Assembly (NCBI GenBank): GCA_017553575.1
Contig: JAFZKQ010000052.1
Coordinates: forward strand, 1-43,008
Direction: 5' to 3'
Length of the DNA: 43,008 nucleotides
Origin: Paludibacteraceae bacterium
GTDB lineage: Bacteria > Bacteroidota > Bacteroidia > Bacteroidales > Paludibacteraceae
Position 1 is the first letter of the stretch. Every line of letters begins with the position of its first letter. The notes below the pieces were generated by a model. It worked only from the letters and a program-made list of their open reading frames with translations. It was not told the DNA's origin and made no database searches. This document shows positions 17,701-25,236 of the stretch, one piece after another. A program made the position numbers and the translations under genes.

Positions 17701-17761
17701 AAAAAAGACACACTAAGGTAAGTAGTACAGAAAACAACTTAACAATACCTTTGTTTTGCAT
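14705..17761 (-). CDS. secDF: Fused protein translocase subunit SecDF
   Basis: SecDF uses the proton motive force to help SecYEG complete protein export. The 1018-residue protein joins SecD and SecF. An N-terminal membrane helix (about 8-28) is followed by the SecD motif LGLDLKGGMNV and the large P1 periplasmic region to about residue 480 (DGYVCSYPRVNSEITGG near its end). Then come six SecD membrane segments with GMAVDANVLIFERIREELK. SecF starts near residue 675 and has its own GIDFSGG motif and GYSINDTVVIFDRIRENR. Fusion is normal in Bacteroidetes. The next gene upstream on the same strand (18057-19481) is a soluble paralogue of the P1 region. A terminator between them indicates separate transcripts. 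Confidence 0.97.
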   Translation of the reverse strand: MQNKGIVKLFSVLLTLVCLFYLSFSIVTSRITKEAETLYANDYDKQSSYLDSLAGEKVWLGYTLKECREQELNLGLDLKGGMNVVMEVSVPDVLKSLAGTQATNPNFTSAISLAKEMQKSKQADFVDLFAEAFKSTGAPLNSVFSTFELKDKISSSTPDAEVIKVLKGEVKSAVDNSFNVLRSRIDRFGVVQPNIQQLEIAGRILIEMPGIKEPERVRKLLQGSANLEFWETAEMSEIISSVLAVNRMAKDIESMASTQEVKETAKTDSAATSATDSLLAKMAGQETPSENIAREEFKKNNPLLGILDLNADGQFNPGQGATIGRAEAKDTAKISRYFQMAKEKNIFPSNIYPTWTSKGIGKGENIYELVALQSKRRDGKAPLTGSVITEARADFSQHSAYANVSMEMNPEGSKIWARITRENLNRQVAIVLDGYVCSYPRVNSEITGGRSEITGNFTVEEAKDLANVLKSGKMPAPAKIIQEDVVGPSLGQEAINSGLISFIIAFCMVLVYMIFYYGLVPGLVADVALLANVFFIFGVLASYKAVLTLPGIAGIVLTLGMAVDANVLIFERIREELKLGKPLKQAIADGYSNASSAIIDSNVTTILTGIILFMFGTGPIRGFATTLIIGILCSFFTAIFITRLIFSWLMDRDKCQNLTFCTSMTKNLFQNIKIDFIGKRKMFYGVSAVLMTIAIISLATQGLKQGIDFSGGRNYIVRFEKPVKTSEIADKLNGKFGEDRASVITIGDENQVRISTNYKIDNEDKDVDEEIEGILYENLKSMYDHDITFEMFANRFAIENGMAVVANDHATTFGIQSSQKVGPTMADDIKTSAYWAVAFALIVIALYILIRFRDIAFSAGAVAALTHDTLFILGCYSLLYAIMPFSLEIDQSFIAAILTVIGYSINDTVVIFDRIRENRNLHTDMDEKEVFNHSISSTLSRTFSTSMSTFVVLVIIFLFGGETIRGFIFAILIGVIEGTYSTIFVAAPIAYDILTKKKERAEAAKIAQAAEEQLKANA

Positions 17762-17823
17762 TTCTTTGTTACTTTATTAATGACTATCTTTTTGTTTTTG
17801 TTTCTTTCTTATTTTTTAAGTCG

Positions 17824-17831
17824 CAAATATA
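17824..17831 (-). promoter_or_regulatory. Candidate -7 box for secDF
   Basis: The minus-strand sequence TATATTTG fits TAnnTTTG. It lies in a 22-base stretch that matches the region upstream of the SecD-like lipoprotein gene (about 19515-19536) at about 19 positions, suggesting the promoter was duplicated with the gene. Confidence 0.5.
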
Positions 17832-17996
17832 GGCATTTTTTTGATATATGCCATTCCAGCAATCATCTTTTTTTGAAAGGGGGATTTCTGCTAATATTCG
17901 GGACGCAATCGAATTGTCTGCGGACTCTTCTCGACTGGGTTGGTGTCTGTTCGTACTGCAATGGGTAAGGGATTCCATAGGGTGATCGACGGAAAC

Positions 17997-18026
17997 AAAA
18001 AAGGACTGCCACCATGTGACAGCCCT
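17997..18026 (-). terminator. Rho-independent terminator of the SecD-like lipoprotein gene
   Basis: On the minus strand a stem (agggctgtca/tggcagtcct, one mismatch) with a short CATG loop precedes a run of T. It lies about 30 bases past the stop at 18057 and upstream of the secDF promoter. Confidence 0.75.
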
Positions 18027-18056
18027 CTCTGTTCAATCTTCCTCGTTTGCTGAGGA

Positions 18057-19481
18057 TTATCGTGACGATTTCTCTTTTCCTATCTTTTGTTGGATGACCT
18101 TTACGGATACGGGAAGCCTACCTGATTTTAAGATGGTTGCAAGTTCTTTCGCCTCTTTTTCGGTGAATTGTCCGGTTATTTCGGAAAATCCGCCTTCAAT
18201 TTCACTGTTTACCCTTGGATAGGAGCATACGTAGCCATCCAGAACGATGGCAATACACTTGCCGATGTTTTTCTTCGTGACCTGATACCAAAAGTCACTT
18301 CCTAGGTCGTTCATCTGCATGTCTATAACGTAGTTCTTTGTCTTTTTAGCCTTTAGTGGGTTTAGACGGTTTATGAGGTTTTGGAGGCTGCCGTCCCTCT
18401 CGTCTTCCTCCTGTAGAGCCCATGCGTCTGTGATAACGTCTCCGTCCAAGGCCGCCTTGCCGTTGCGTATCGATCCTTTGAGGGCGATTAAATCGAAAAT
18501 TTTTGTCGGACTATGTTCATCATTGAAGCCGAGCGCTTTGAGTGACCAAGCGGGATAAATCCCGGATGGGAAGATCTTCTTCTCTTTCGCTAAATTAAAA
18601 TAATGCATGATTTGTGCAGTGTCTTTTTCCTGAGCCAGACCTATTGAAGGTCCCATGTTCCTGATGTTTGGGTTGAGAATGGCAAAAAGCGGGTTTTCTT
18701 TTGCATATTCTTCTGGGGTTATGTAGTTGGCCTTCTCTTCTTCCTCGATTTTTTCCAATATGCTATCCATGCTTGTCTTGGGCGCATTTTCCTTTGGTGC
18801 TTCGGCTTGGTCCGTGGAGTCTTCGAGTTCTTTCGCCATCTTGTTGACCTCTACCACAGCATTTATGATTTCGGAAAATTCGGTTGTTTCCCAAAATTCA
18901 AGCTTGCCCGGACTTGTAAGTAGTTTGAGAAGTTCTTCTGGCTCTTTGACATTTTTCATCTCGATGTGGATAAGTCCTTCGGTGTCTATCTCTATGGCTT
19001 GATGGTTGTTCGGGTTGACGATAGGAAACAGGACCGCCGAAGCTTTCAGCATGGTATCCATGTTTTGGAGCTTGGGGTTGACGACTCCGTAGCTTTCCAG
19101 CCGGGAGCGTAGTATGTTCATCGTGCTGTCTGTTGCTTCTTTGACTCTCTTTTTGAGAATCTTGATGGCTTTTTCGTCGTCGATGAGTACGGCGCTCGCG
19201 AGAAACTCTTCAAAGAGTAGGCTCGGAGAATGGTTGGTACTCTTGCATGCCTCGACAAAGAGGTCTGTGAAATCGGCCTGTCTGCTCTTCCGCATCTCTT
19301 CCGCCATGGCAATGATGGTGTCGGCATGGAGAGTGTGGTCCATCGATTTGAGGACTTCGGGCACGGAAATCTGCACGGTTATGCTCATGTCTTGGCCTTT
19401 TTCTTTTAACAATGAGTCGCAGGAAAGGCATCCTAATGTAAGGAGGATAAAAAGCAGTGTGGTAATACTTTTCTTTTGCAT
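18057..19481 (-). CDS. Stand-alone SecD P1-domain lipoprotein (SecDF paralogue without membrane domain)
   Basis: This 474-residue protein aligns along its length with residues of about 80-490 of the adjacent SecDF: VPEVLKSMD, EMRKSRQADFTDLFVEACKST, NILRSRLESYGVV, LEFWETTEFSEII, IFPSGIYPAWSLK, and DGYVCSYPRVNSEI then SEITGQFTEKEAKELA. The SecDF N-terminal helix is replaced by a lipoprotein-like signal (LLFILLTLGCLSC). The LDLKGG motif is missing. The protein stops at SGRLPVSVKVIQQKIGKEK, just where SecD would enter its first transport helix. It should thus be a periplasmic, probably lipid-anchored copy of the SecD substrate-binding region with no proton-conducting part. A chaperone or a regulator of SecDF is possible. 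The lipobox is imperfect, with two candidate cysteines. The frame is intact, arguing against a pseudogene. Confidence 0.85.
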   Translation of the reverse strand: MQKKSITTLLFILLTLGCLSCDSLLKEKGQDMSITVQISVPEVLKSMDHTLHADTIIAMAEEMRKSRQADFTDLFVEACKSTNHSPSLLFEEFLASAVLIDDEKAIKILKKRVKEATDSTMNILRSRLESYGVVNPKLQNMDTMLKASAVLFPIVNPNNHQAIEIDTEGLIHIEMKNVKEPEELLKLLTSPGKLEFWETTEFSEIINAVVEVNKMAKELEDSTDQAEAPKENAPKTSMDSILEKIEEEEKANYITPEEYAKENPLFAILNPNIRNMGPSIGLAQEKDTAQIMHYFNLAKEKKIFPSGIYPAWSLKALGFNDEHSPTKIFDLIALKGSIRNGKAALDGDVITDAWALQEEDERDGSLQNLINRLNPLKAKKTKNYVIDMQMNDLGSDFWYQVTKKNIGKCIAIVLDGYVCSYPRVNSEIEGGFSEITGQFTEKEAKELATILKSGRLPVSVKVIQQKIGKEKSSR

Positions 19482-19520
19482 CTTTTTTCGGTTTTTATGG
19501 GCGTTTTGTTTTTCAAGTTG

Positions 19521-19528
19521 TAAATATA
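19521..19528 (-). promoter_or_regulatory. Candidate -7 box for the SecD-like lipoprotein gene
   Basis: The minus-strand sequence TATATTTA is one base from TAnnTTTG and sits 39 bases before the start codon, in sequence that resembles the secDF promoter region (ctatattt, then actt and an A-rich run). Confidence 0.4.
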
Positions 19529-19591
19529 GTCATTTTGGGGGAATGTGTCATCCCTACCATCGTAGAGACAAGTCCTGCCTTGTCTCTTATC

Positions 19592-20095
19592 TTATTTCTT
19601 CACCTTCTCCTTTAAAAGGGCAATCACCTTGTCCCTCTCCGATTCGGAAGCGAAGCCTTTCTTGTCGATGGGAAACATCATATATCGTGTGAGGTATAGA
19701 AAGATGTAATCCTCTTTTATCTCTATGTTTGTGAGTTTGTTGTAAGGGTAGGTGGCATGGGAGTCTTTGGTGAGATCATTGATCACATTGGATTCTATTT
19801 CCTCGTCTTTGAAAATGTATGAGTGGCGGGATATGTTTTCTCCAATGAGTTTTTTGTAGGTCTTCCTTGTCATGAAATAGAGATAGGCGTGGTAGACGAT
19901 CGGAAACACTAGTGTGAAGTATACCATAGGACTTTTAATCCACTCTCCAGTTGTTGCGAAGTAATATAATTCGAAGGAAAGCATACAAATTAAACAAGCG
20001 TATGTTATGTAGAGACAGATTCTTAGTCTTCGAGTTGATAGAGCTAACTTCGTTAATAGTTGGTAGGTTAAGAGTGTCTCGTTTTTTATTTCCAT
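19592..20095 (-). CDS. YcxB-like membrane protein
   Basis: This encodes 167 residues. Two membrane segments (about 27-48 and 58-76) form an N-terminal hairpin, followed by a cytoplasmic domain of about 85 residues. Its pattern, with Tyr-rich strands (IFKDEEIESN, YPYNKLTNIEIKEDYIFLYL) and the ending MFPIDKKGF, is typical of the YcxB-like family. Function of that family is unknown. It has its own -7 box at 20143-20150 and ends 110 bases before the SecD-like lipoprotein start, with no clear terminator between, so read-through is possible. Confidence 0.72.
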   Translation of the reverse strand: MEIKNETLLTYQLLTKLALSTRRLRICLYITYACLICMLSFELYYFATTGEWIKSPMVYFTLVFPIVYHAYLYFMTRKTYKKLIGENISRHSYIFKDEEIESNVINDLTKDSHATYPYNKLTNIEIKEDYIFLYLTRYMMFPIDKKGFASESERDKVIALLKEKVKK

Positions 20096-20142
20096 TTCCT
20101 TTTGCTTTTTTGGTTTTGGTCTGAATGATTCTCAGCCCTTGG

Positions 20143-20150
20143 CAAAGGTA
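20143..20150 (-). promoter_or_regulatory. Candidate -7 box for the YcxB-like gene
   Basis: The minus-strand sequence TACCTTTG matches TAnnTTTG, 47 bases upstream of the start codon at 20095. Confidence 0.45.
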
Positions 20151-20611
20151 TGAAATATATCGGGACGAAGTCTACTTGGATTGTCGTTTCTTTCCCAAAT
20201 AAAATTTGCCTTACGGTTGTCTCCGGTGCTTTTGTGTTAAAAATGGTTTTGTTTTATTCATTTTTCTGCTTTTGTTTGGTGATTTTGTGGAAAATCTGTA
20301 AATTGGCACCGCTTTTAAAGATAATGTATTTTATGTTATTCTGAAATTTTGGTGCTGGCCATAATGCGCTGAGGATAAATAAGGAAGTTGGATTGGATTT
20401 TAATTCTGGGATTTTACGTTTCTTGGGCAAGGTCTGAATCAAAAATACTTTTTAATAGAATATGTATATGTGTGCTTTCTTTTACGGAAATGGGAGCAGG
20501 CGTCTCTCTTTTGGCTTGCAGCATTCTCTGCTGTCTGGTGATAACTACATCTTAAAATTGGAAATATAGGGGTTAGATATAGCTTTTTTTATAGATTGAT
20601 TGTTTTTTTGA
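20151..20611. other. AT-rich gap, no convincing gene
   Basis: This is about 460 bases with short open frames only. The longest, 20150-20344 on the plus strand, is a run of hydrophobic codons from T-rich sequence with no recognisable similarity. The gap ends in a plus-strand terminator, so a short plus-strand transcript is possible. Nothing else was seen. Confidence 0.4.
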
Positions 20612-20650
20612 GGGCATCTTCGTTGAATGTTGCGGAGATGCCCTTTTTTT
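20612..20650 (+). terminator. Rho-independent terminator, plus strand
   Basis: The stem gggcatct/agatgccc with a 16-base loop is followed by seven T. It is oriented for plus-strand transcription although no plus-strand gene is recognised upstream, and it sits just past the 3' end of ybaK on the other strand. Confidence 0.7.
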
Positions 20651-20678
20651 GAATCGTTGAATGTTGCGGCTCCTGTTT

Positions 20679-21155
20679 TTACAAGGTCAATTCGCAAATC
20701 TCTGCGTTGCTACATTGAATCAGGTCTTGTGGTGCGGCTTTGATTTGCAATCCTCGTACGCCGGCACTTACATAAATATAGTCGAAGTCAACGGCTGTTT
20801 TGTGGAAGAAGGTGGGATAGTTCTTCTTCATGCCCAAAGGAGAGCAACCGCCACGGATGTAGCCCGTCAGTCCTAAAATCTCTTTCATGGGTATGAGGTC
20901 GCAGTTCTTGTTGCCGGACACCTTGGCCGCCAATTTCAAGTCCACCTCGTCGCCTCCTGGTATGACGCAGACGAATACGCCGGTTTTGTTTCCCCGTAGG
21001 ACCAACGTCTTAAAGACCCTTTCGATGGGTTCGTCCAATTGGGCTGCAACGTGGATGGCACTCAAATCGCTCTCGTCCACCTCGTAGGGGATCAGTTCGT
21101 ATGCGACTTTCTTGCTGTCCAATATTCTTGCTGCATTTGTTTTGTTTATCTTCAT
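20679..21155 (-). CDS. ybaK: Cys-tRNA(Pro) deacylase YbaK/EbsC
   Basis: This encodes 158 residues from the ATG at 21155 (MKINKTNAAR); the longer open frame upstream has no family similarity. The YbaK motifs are present: an early segment KKVAYELIPYEVDE, VFKTLVLRGNKTGVFVCVIPGGDEVDLKLAAK with the catalytic-site Lys, and GYIRGGCSPLGMKKNYPTFF. The enzyme clears Cys wrongly attached to tRNA(Pro). It begins 11 bases after the stop of the NlpC/P60 gene, so the two form an operon read from the promoter near 22010. Confidence 0.93.
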   Translation of the reverse strand: MKINKTNAARILDSKKVAYELIPYEVDESDLSAIHVAAQLDEPIERVFKTLVLRGNKTGVFVCVIPGGDEVDLKLAAKVSGNKNCDLIPMKEILGLTGYIRGGCSPLGMKKNYPTFFHKTAVDFDYIYVSAGVRGLQIKAAPQDLIQCSNAEICELTL

Positions 21156-21166
21156 GATTTTCTCTT

Positions 21167-21943
21167 TTATTTGATAATCAATTCTTGTCCTAAGGAGATG
21201 GAGTTGTCTTTTAGATGGTTCCATCGTTTCAGATCCTCTACGCTACATCCATATCGTTTGGATATGTTGTATAGCGTGTCTCCTTTTGCTACGGTGTGCG
21301 TTTGTTGGATGGCCTTCACTTTCTTCGGCTCCTCTTTCTTTGGGGAGACTTTGGGCGCTTGTTGCTCCACCTGCTCGTTCCGTTCTTCTGCCTTCTCTTT
21401 CGCCTCTTTTAGCTCTTTCATGAAATGTTTCCGGGCCTTGCGAATGTCTCGGTCGCTGGTGATGCGCCTTGCTTTTTTGTAGCGCTTTTTGAAGTATTTG
21501 GTCTCGCTGTCTTCAATCATGATGCCTTTAGAGGAAGAGGCGTGGATGAAGTCGAATTTTTTCCCTTCCCTTTTTCGGTAGACGATGCCTACATGTCCCA
21601 CCTTCCTGCCTTTGGAGCCTCGGAAGAAGACGAGGTCGCCCTCTTTCAGATGCCTTCTGAATCGAATCTTTTTCCCTTGCTTAGGCTGGTCGATGGAGGA
21701 ACGGTTGAGCGTGATTCCCAGCCGTTTGTAGCAGAATCTGGTGAATCCTGAGCAGTCGAAGGCATTGGGCCCCTCCGCTCCATGTCGGTAGGGCTTGTTT
21801 TGTTGCTTGGCGGCGAACTGTAACATCTCCTCGATGCTCTCCAATTCGGGCATTGACTTGATCTCCTCTCGGCTCCGTGCGTCGGCATGGAACGGGAGGC
21901 TGACGATTGCCAGTAGTAAGAATATGAGTTGTCTGCTTCTCAT
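21167..21943 (-). CDS. NlpC/P60 peptidoglycan hydrolase with C-terminal LysM
   Basis: This encodes 258 residues from the ATG at 21943. It has a signal peptide (LIFLLLAIVSLPFHADA), then an NlpC/P60 cysteine-peptidase domain (about 38-150) with catalytic C64 in DCSGF, H117 in GHVGIV and H134 in DFIHAS. A charged Lys/Glu-rich linker (about 165-208) follows, and then one LysM domain (HTVAKGDTLYNISKRYG to the end) for glycan binding. Such enzymes cut stem-peptide bonds in the periplasm during wall remodelling. NlpC domain before LysM is the less common order. The gene shares an identical 22-base promoter-region element with pepT. Confidence 0.9.
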   Translation of the reverse strand: MRSRQLIFLLLAIVSLPFHADARSREEIKSMPELESIEEMLQFAAKQQNKPYRHGAEGPNAFDCSGFTRFCYKRLGITLNRSSIDQPKQGKKIRFRRHLKEGDLVFFRGSKGRKVGHVGIVYRKREGKKFDFIHASSSKGIMIEDSETKYFKKRYKKARRITSDRDIRKARKHFMKELKEAKEKAEERNEQVEQQAPKVSPKKEEPKKVKAIQQTHTVAKGDTLYNISKRYGCSVEDLKRWNHLKDNSISLGQELIIK

Positions 21944-22004
21944 CTTTTTCTCCTTTCTTGAGTAAATCAGGTTGGACGATTGCGTCTCCTGCATGGTCAA
22001 CTTC

Positions 22005-22026
22005 TCAAAGATACCATAAAAATGGG
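22005..22026 (-). promoter_or_regulatory. Promoter element of the NlpC/P60-ybaK operon
   Basis: On the minus strand a TATCTTTG -7 box (22006-22013) is preceded by the short palindrome ccatttttatgg. The same 22 bases occur without change upstream of pepT (25237-25258). Confidence 0.6.
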
Positions 22027-22097
22027 CAGGTGCGTGCTATAAACTTACCGTTTACCGAAAAAAGATTTAGCTTGCCCTGCTTTGTCGCCCTTCGGGT

Positions 22098-23954
22098 CTA
22101 CATGTTTTTGGATTTTCCTTTCCAAATTTTAGTTTCGTTTTTGTCGGGTTTGGGAACTTTGACGGAGAACCATCTGTAGACAGGTGTCTCCAGCCCTATG
22201 CCGTGCATGTAGTTGTATGTGGCGAGGTTGAGCCCTTCGCCGATGGCGTCGATGTCGTAGTCCAGCTCCTCTTCGAAATCTATTTCGTTGTTGGCGAAAG
22301 GGTTCCTTTGGAGGGTGGTTCTCCTTACGTTGAACTTCTCTGGATTCTGTCCGGAAGGACTATGTTCGGTCATCGCGTATCTATGCCAGAAGGCCGATTG
22401 CACCAATCCTTCACAGAAGAGTTGCCGTACGACCTCAATGGCATTGATGGTCTCTTGGAGCGTTTCGCCCGGGAAGCCATACATGAGGTAGGTGTGGACC
22501 ATGATGCCTGCGTTGGTGAAGTGGCGTGCCGATTCTGCGGCTTGCCCTATGCTCACGCCTTTGTTCATGAGTTTCAGTAGGCGGTCGGAAGCCACCTCCA
22601 GCCCTCCTGAAACAGCTACACATCCAGCATCGGAGAGCAGGTCGCAAAGCTCTTGTGTGTAGGATTTCTCGAAACGAACATTTCCCCAAAAACTGACGGT
22701 CAGTTTCCTGCGGAGAATCTCTTCGGCCACCTCTTTCAGCAACTTCGGCGGAAGTGCCTCGTCGGTGAAGTGGAAGCCCGTCTCTCCTGTTTGTGCGATG
22801 ATGCTTTCCATCCTGTCCACAATGAGCGTCGCCTTGGGTGCGTCGTATCGACAGATGTAGTCGATCGTCGTGTCGCAGAAGGCGCATTTTGCCCAATAAC
22901 AACCGTGGGCCATCACCATTTTGTTCCATTTGCCGCAACTCCAAAGTTTGTGCATGGGGTTTACCATGTCAGTCATGGAGAGGTACAAGTCCATCTTCAG
23001 TCCGCTGAAATTGGGCGTTCCATTTTCCGAAAAGGGGATGTTCTCGTCGTCGTTGCCGCTATAGATCAGTTTCCCCTCTTCTATGTAGTAGGTGCGTATC
23101 AAATCTTTTGCCTGACATTTTCCTGCCATATATTCGGTGAGCCTTTGGATGGGCAACTCGCCGTCGTCCAGTGTGATGTAGTCGGCGTATTGGAAGATTC
23201 GGCTGTCGCTCAAGTGCCTGAGCTCCGTGTTGGGGAATCCACCTCCTATTACGACTTTGATTCCGGGATAGTGCTTCTTGAGGTATTGTCCGCATCGTAG
23301 GGCGGCGTAGAGGCATCCTGGAAAGGGCACGGAGAATCCGACGAGTTGGGCCTCCGATTCCTTTATTTTCTCGTCGAGAAGCTTCATCGTCTCGATGTCG
23401 ATGATGTTCGGCTTCGTATTCAGCGCTTTCTCTATCTTGTCGAAGGTGGGGGCGTAGGAGGAGAGGCTCTCCGCATATTTGATGAGGTCGAAGAAGGGGG
23501 AGACCATCTCTCTCAGATAGTCGGCGATATCTTCGATGAAGAGCGTGGCGATATACCTTGCCTTGTCCTCGATGCCTGATACGCCGAAGGCCCATTCCAT
23601 GTCGGCCGTGTTGTCGAAACGCGGACCTTCGGGAAATAGTGATCGGTTGGCAATCCGTGGCGCGAGTGTCCTGTCTTTCCCTTGCAGGAAGCGGATGGCG
23701 GCCTCAACACTGTGGATGTAGCGGTCTCTTTCCTGAAAGATGCGGGCGACCTTCTGTGACATTTTTTTCCCGGAGGTCTCGTCGAAGACCCTTTGTAGGA
23801 AATCTTTTGTATAGATCCGACAAATCAATTCGATTCCCAAGTCGGATTGAAAGACCGTATGCCCCATCTTCTCTAAGTATCCTTTCAGGACGGAAGTGGA
23901 GGGGTAGGCCGTGTTTAACTGGGTCAGGGGCGGAATTGTCAGAAGTATTCTCAT
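22098..23954 (-). CDS. B12-binding-domain radical SAM protein
   Basis: This encodes 618 residues. An extended N-terminal part leads into a cobalamin-binding-type Rossmann domain (about 190-270: LVGFSVPFPGCLYAALRC, IKVVIGGGFPN, YITLDDGE); the DxHxxG cobalamin-ligand motif is not evident. The radical SAM barrel starts at HGCYWAKCAFCD, where the cluster cysteines C352, C357 and C360 have CX4CX2C spacing instead of the common CX3CX2C. Further SAM-barrel motifs are FTDEALPP, SGGLEVASDRLLKLMNKG and YLMYGFPGET. The substrate is unknown. It starts 13 bases after pepT ends, so it is the second gene of a pepT operon. Confidence 0.85.
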   Translation of the reverse strand: MRILLTIPPLTQLNTAYPSTSVLKGYLEKMGHTVFQSDLGIELICRIYTKDFLQRVFDETSGKKMSQKVARIFQERDRYIHSVEAAIRFLQGKDRTLAPRIANRSLFPEGPRFDNTADMEWAFGVSGIEDKARYIATLFIEDIADYLREMVSPFFDLIKYAESLSSYAPTFDKIEKALNTKPNIIDIETMKLLDEKIKESEAQLVGFSVPFPGCLYAALRCGQYLKKHYPGIKVVIGGGFPNTELRHLSDSRIFQYADYITLDDGELPIQRLTEYMAGKCQAKDLIRTYYIEEGKLIYSGNDDENIPFSENGTPNFSGLKMDLYLSMTDMVNPMHKLWSCGKWNKMVMAHGCYWAKCAFCDTTIDYICRYDAPKATLIVDRMESIIAQTGETGFHFTDEALPPKLLKEVAEEILRRKLTVSFWGNVRFEKSYTQELCDLLSDAGCVAVSGGLEVASDRLLKLMNKGVSIGQAAESARHFTNAGIMVHTYLMYGFPGETLQETINAIEVVRQLFCEGLVQSAFWHRYAMTEHSPSGQNPEKFNVRRTTLQRNPFANNEIDFEEELDYDIDAIGEGLNLATYNYMHGIGLETPVYRWFSVKVPKPDKNETKIWKGKSKNM

Positions 23955-23967
23955 GATGGTGTGGCTG

Positions 23968-25194
23968 TTATCGTTTCTCTACCAATTCGCATATCCGTAT
24001 GATGACGGAGACGGCTGCTTCCATGGATTCGATAGGCACGTATTCGAACCGACTGTGGAAATTGTGTCCTCCGGCAAAGATGTTAGGGCAGGGAAGTCCT
24101 TCGAAAGAGAGTCTGGCTCCGTCTGTTCCTCCCCTGATGGGGCTGACTTTGGGCTCGATGCCGCAATCTTTCATGGCTTGCTTGGCAATGTCCACGACGT
24201 GCATGACTGGGGTGACCTTCTCTAACATGTTGTAGTATTGGTCTTTAATCTCGGTGCAGAGGGTCTCCTTCCCGTATTTCTCATCGATTTTTTTTGCTAG
24301 GGTTGCGAAACTCTTCTTCCGTTCCTCGAATCGGGTTCTGTCGTGGTCTCGGATGATATAATGGAGCTCGCACCGTTCTACGGTTCCCTCCATTTGGTTG
24401 AGGTGGAAGAATCCTTCTCGGCCCTCCGTCTGTTCGGGAACCTCTGCGTGGGGCAAGGCCTGCGCAAATTCCATGGCGATGGAGAGGGCGTTTTTCATCT
24501 TCCCTTTCGCATATCCGGGGTGTACGTTCCTTCCGTTGACGACGACCTTGGCCGAGGCTGCGTTGAAGTTCTCGTATTCCAACTCCCCGATTTCGCCTCC
24601 GTCCATCGTGTAGGCCCACTCTGCTCCGAACTCCTTGACGTCGAAGAAATCTACGCCCCGACCGATCTCCTCATCGGCGGTAAAGGCAATTTTGATGGTG
24701 CCGTGCTTGATTTCCGGGTGGTGGAGTAGATACTCCATGGCTGTCATGATCTCGGAGACGCCGGCTTTGTCGTCTGCCCCCAACAGGGTGGTCCCGTCGG
24801 TGACGATGAGGTGCTTCCCGATGTATTGGTTCAGTTCGGGGAACTCTGCTTGGGAGAGCGTGATGCCCAATTCCGGATTCAAGAGGATATCACCTCCTTC
24901 GTGTAGGAGGGTTCGAGCCTTGATCCCTTTGCCTGGAGCGTCGGGACTGGTGTCGACGTGGGCGATGAAGCCGACGGTGGCGCACTCCTTCTCCGTGTTT
25001 TTGGGAAGTTCCGCCGTAATGTACCCTTTGGAGATGTGGTCACGGCAATTTTTTAATCCTAAGGCCTCAACCTCTTTGAGTAATTCCTTGAGAAAGAGGA
25101 CTTGACCTTCTGAGGAAGGTGTGGTTTCGGATTCTTCGTCAGACGTGGTGGCGAATTGAACGTATCGTAAAAATCGTTTGTCAACAGATTCCAT
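23968..25194 (-). CDS. pepT: Peptidase T (tripeptide aminopeptidase)
   Basis: PepT is a cytoplasmic di-zinc M20B aminopeptidase that removes N-terminal residues from tripeptides. The 408-residue length is normal for the family. Metal and catalytic motifs are visible: HVDTSPDAPG (zinc His and catalytic Asp), LLGADDKAG (bridging Asp), FTADEEIGRG (Glu pair), YTMDGGEIGELEYENFNAA, and GGHNFHSRFEYVP near the C terminus. It lies upstream of and almost touching the radical SAM gene. Confidence 0.96.
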   Translation of the reverse strand: MESVDKRFLRYVQFATTSDEESETTPSSEGQVLFLKELLKEVEALGLKNCRDHISKGYITAELPKNTEKECATVGFIAHVDTSPDAPGKGIKARTLLHEGGDILLNPELGITLSQAEFPELNQYIGKHLIVTDGTTLLGADDKAGVSEIMTAMEYLLHHPEIKHGTIKIAFTADEEIGRGVDFFDVKEFGAEWAYTMDGGEIGELEYENFNAASAKVVVNGRNVHPGYAKGKMKNALSIAMEFAQALPHAEVPEQTEGREGFFHLNQMEGTVERCELHYIIRDHDRTRFEERKKSFATLAKKIDEKYGKETLCTEIKDQYYNMLEKVTPVMHVVDIAKQAMKDCGIEPKVSPIRGGTDGARLSFEGLPCPNIFAGGHNFHSRFEYVPIESMEAAVSVIIRICELVEKR

Positions 25195-25236
25195 AATCGT
25201 GAAAATATTAGTGCTCGGGGCCTTGAAGCCCGCCCT

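Noticed and set aside
18057-19481. SecD-like gene as a decayed pseudogene
   Set aside because: The frame is open for 474 codons, similarity runs to its end, and it has a signal sequence, a promoter-like box and a terminator. A functional gene is more likely.
20150-20344. Plus-strand 64-codon hydrophobic frame
   Set aside because: It overlaps the YcxB-gene promoter and consists of T-rich codons. Probably chance.
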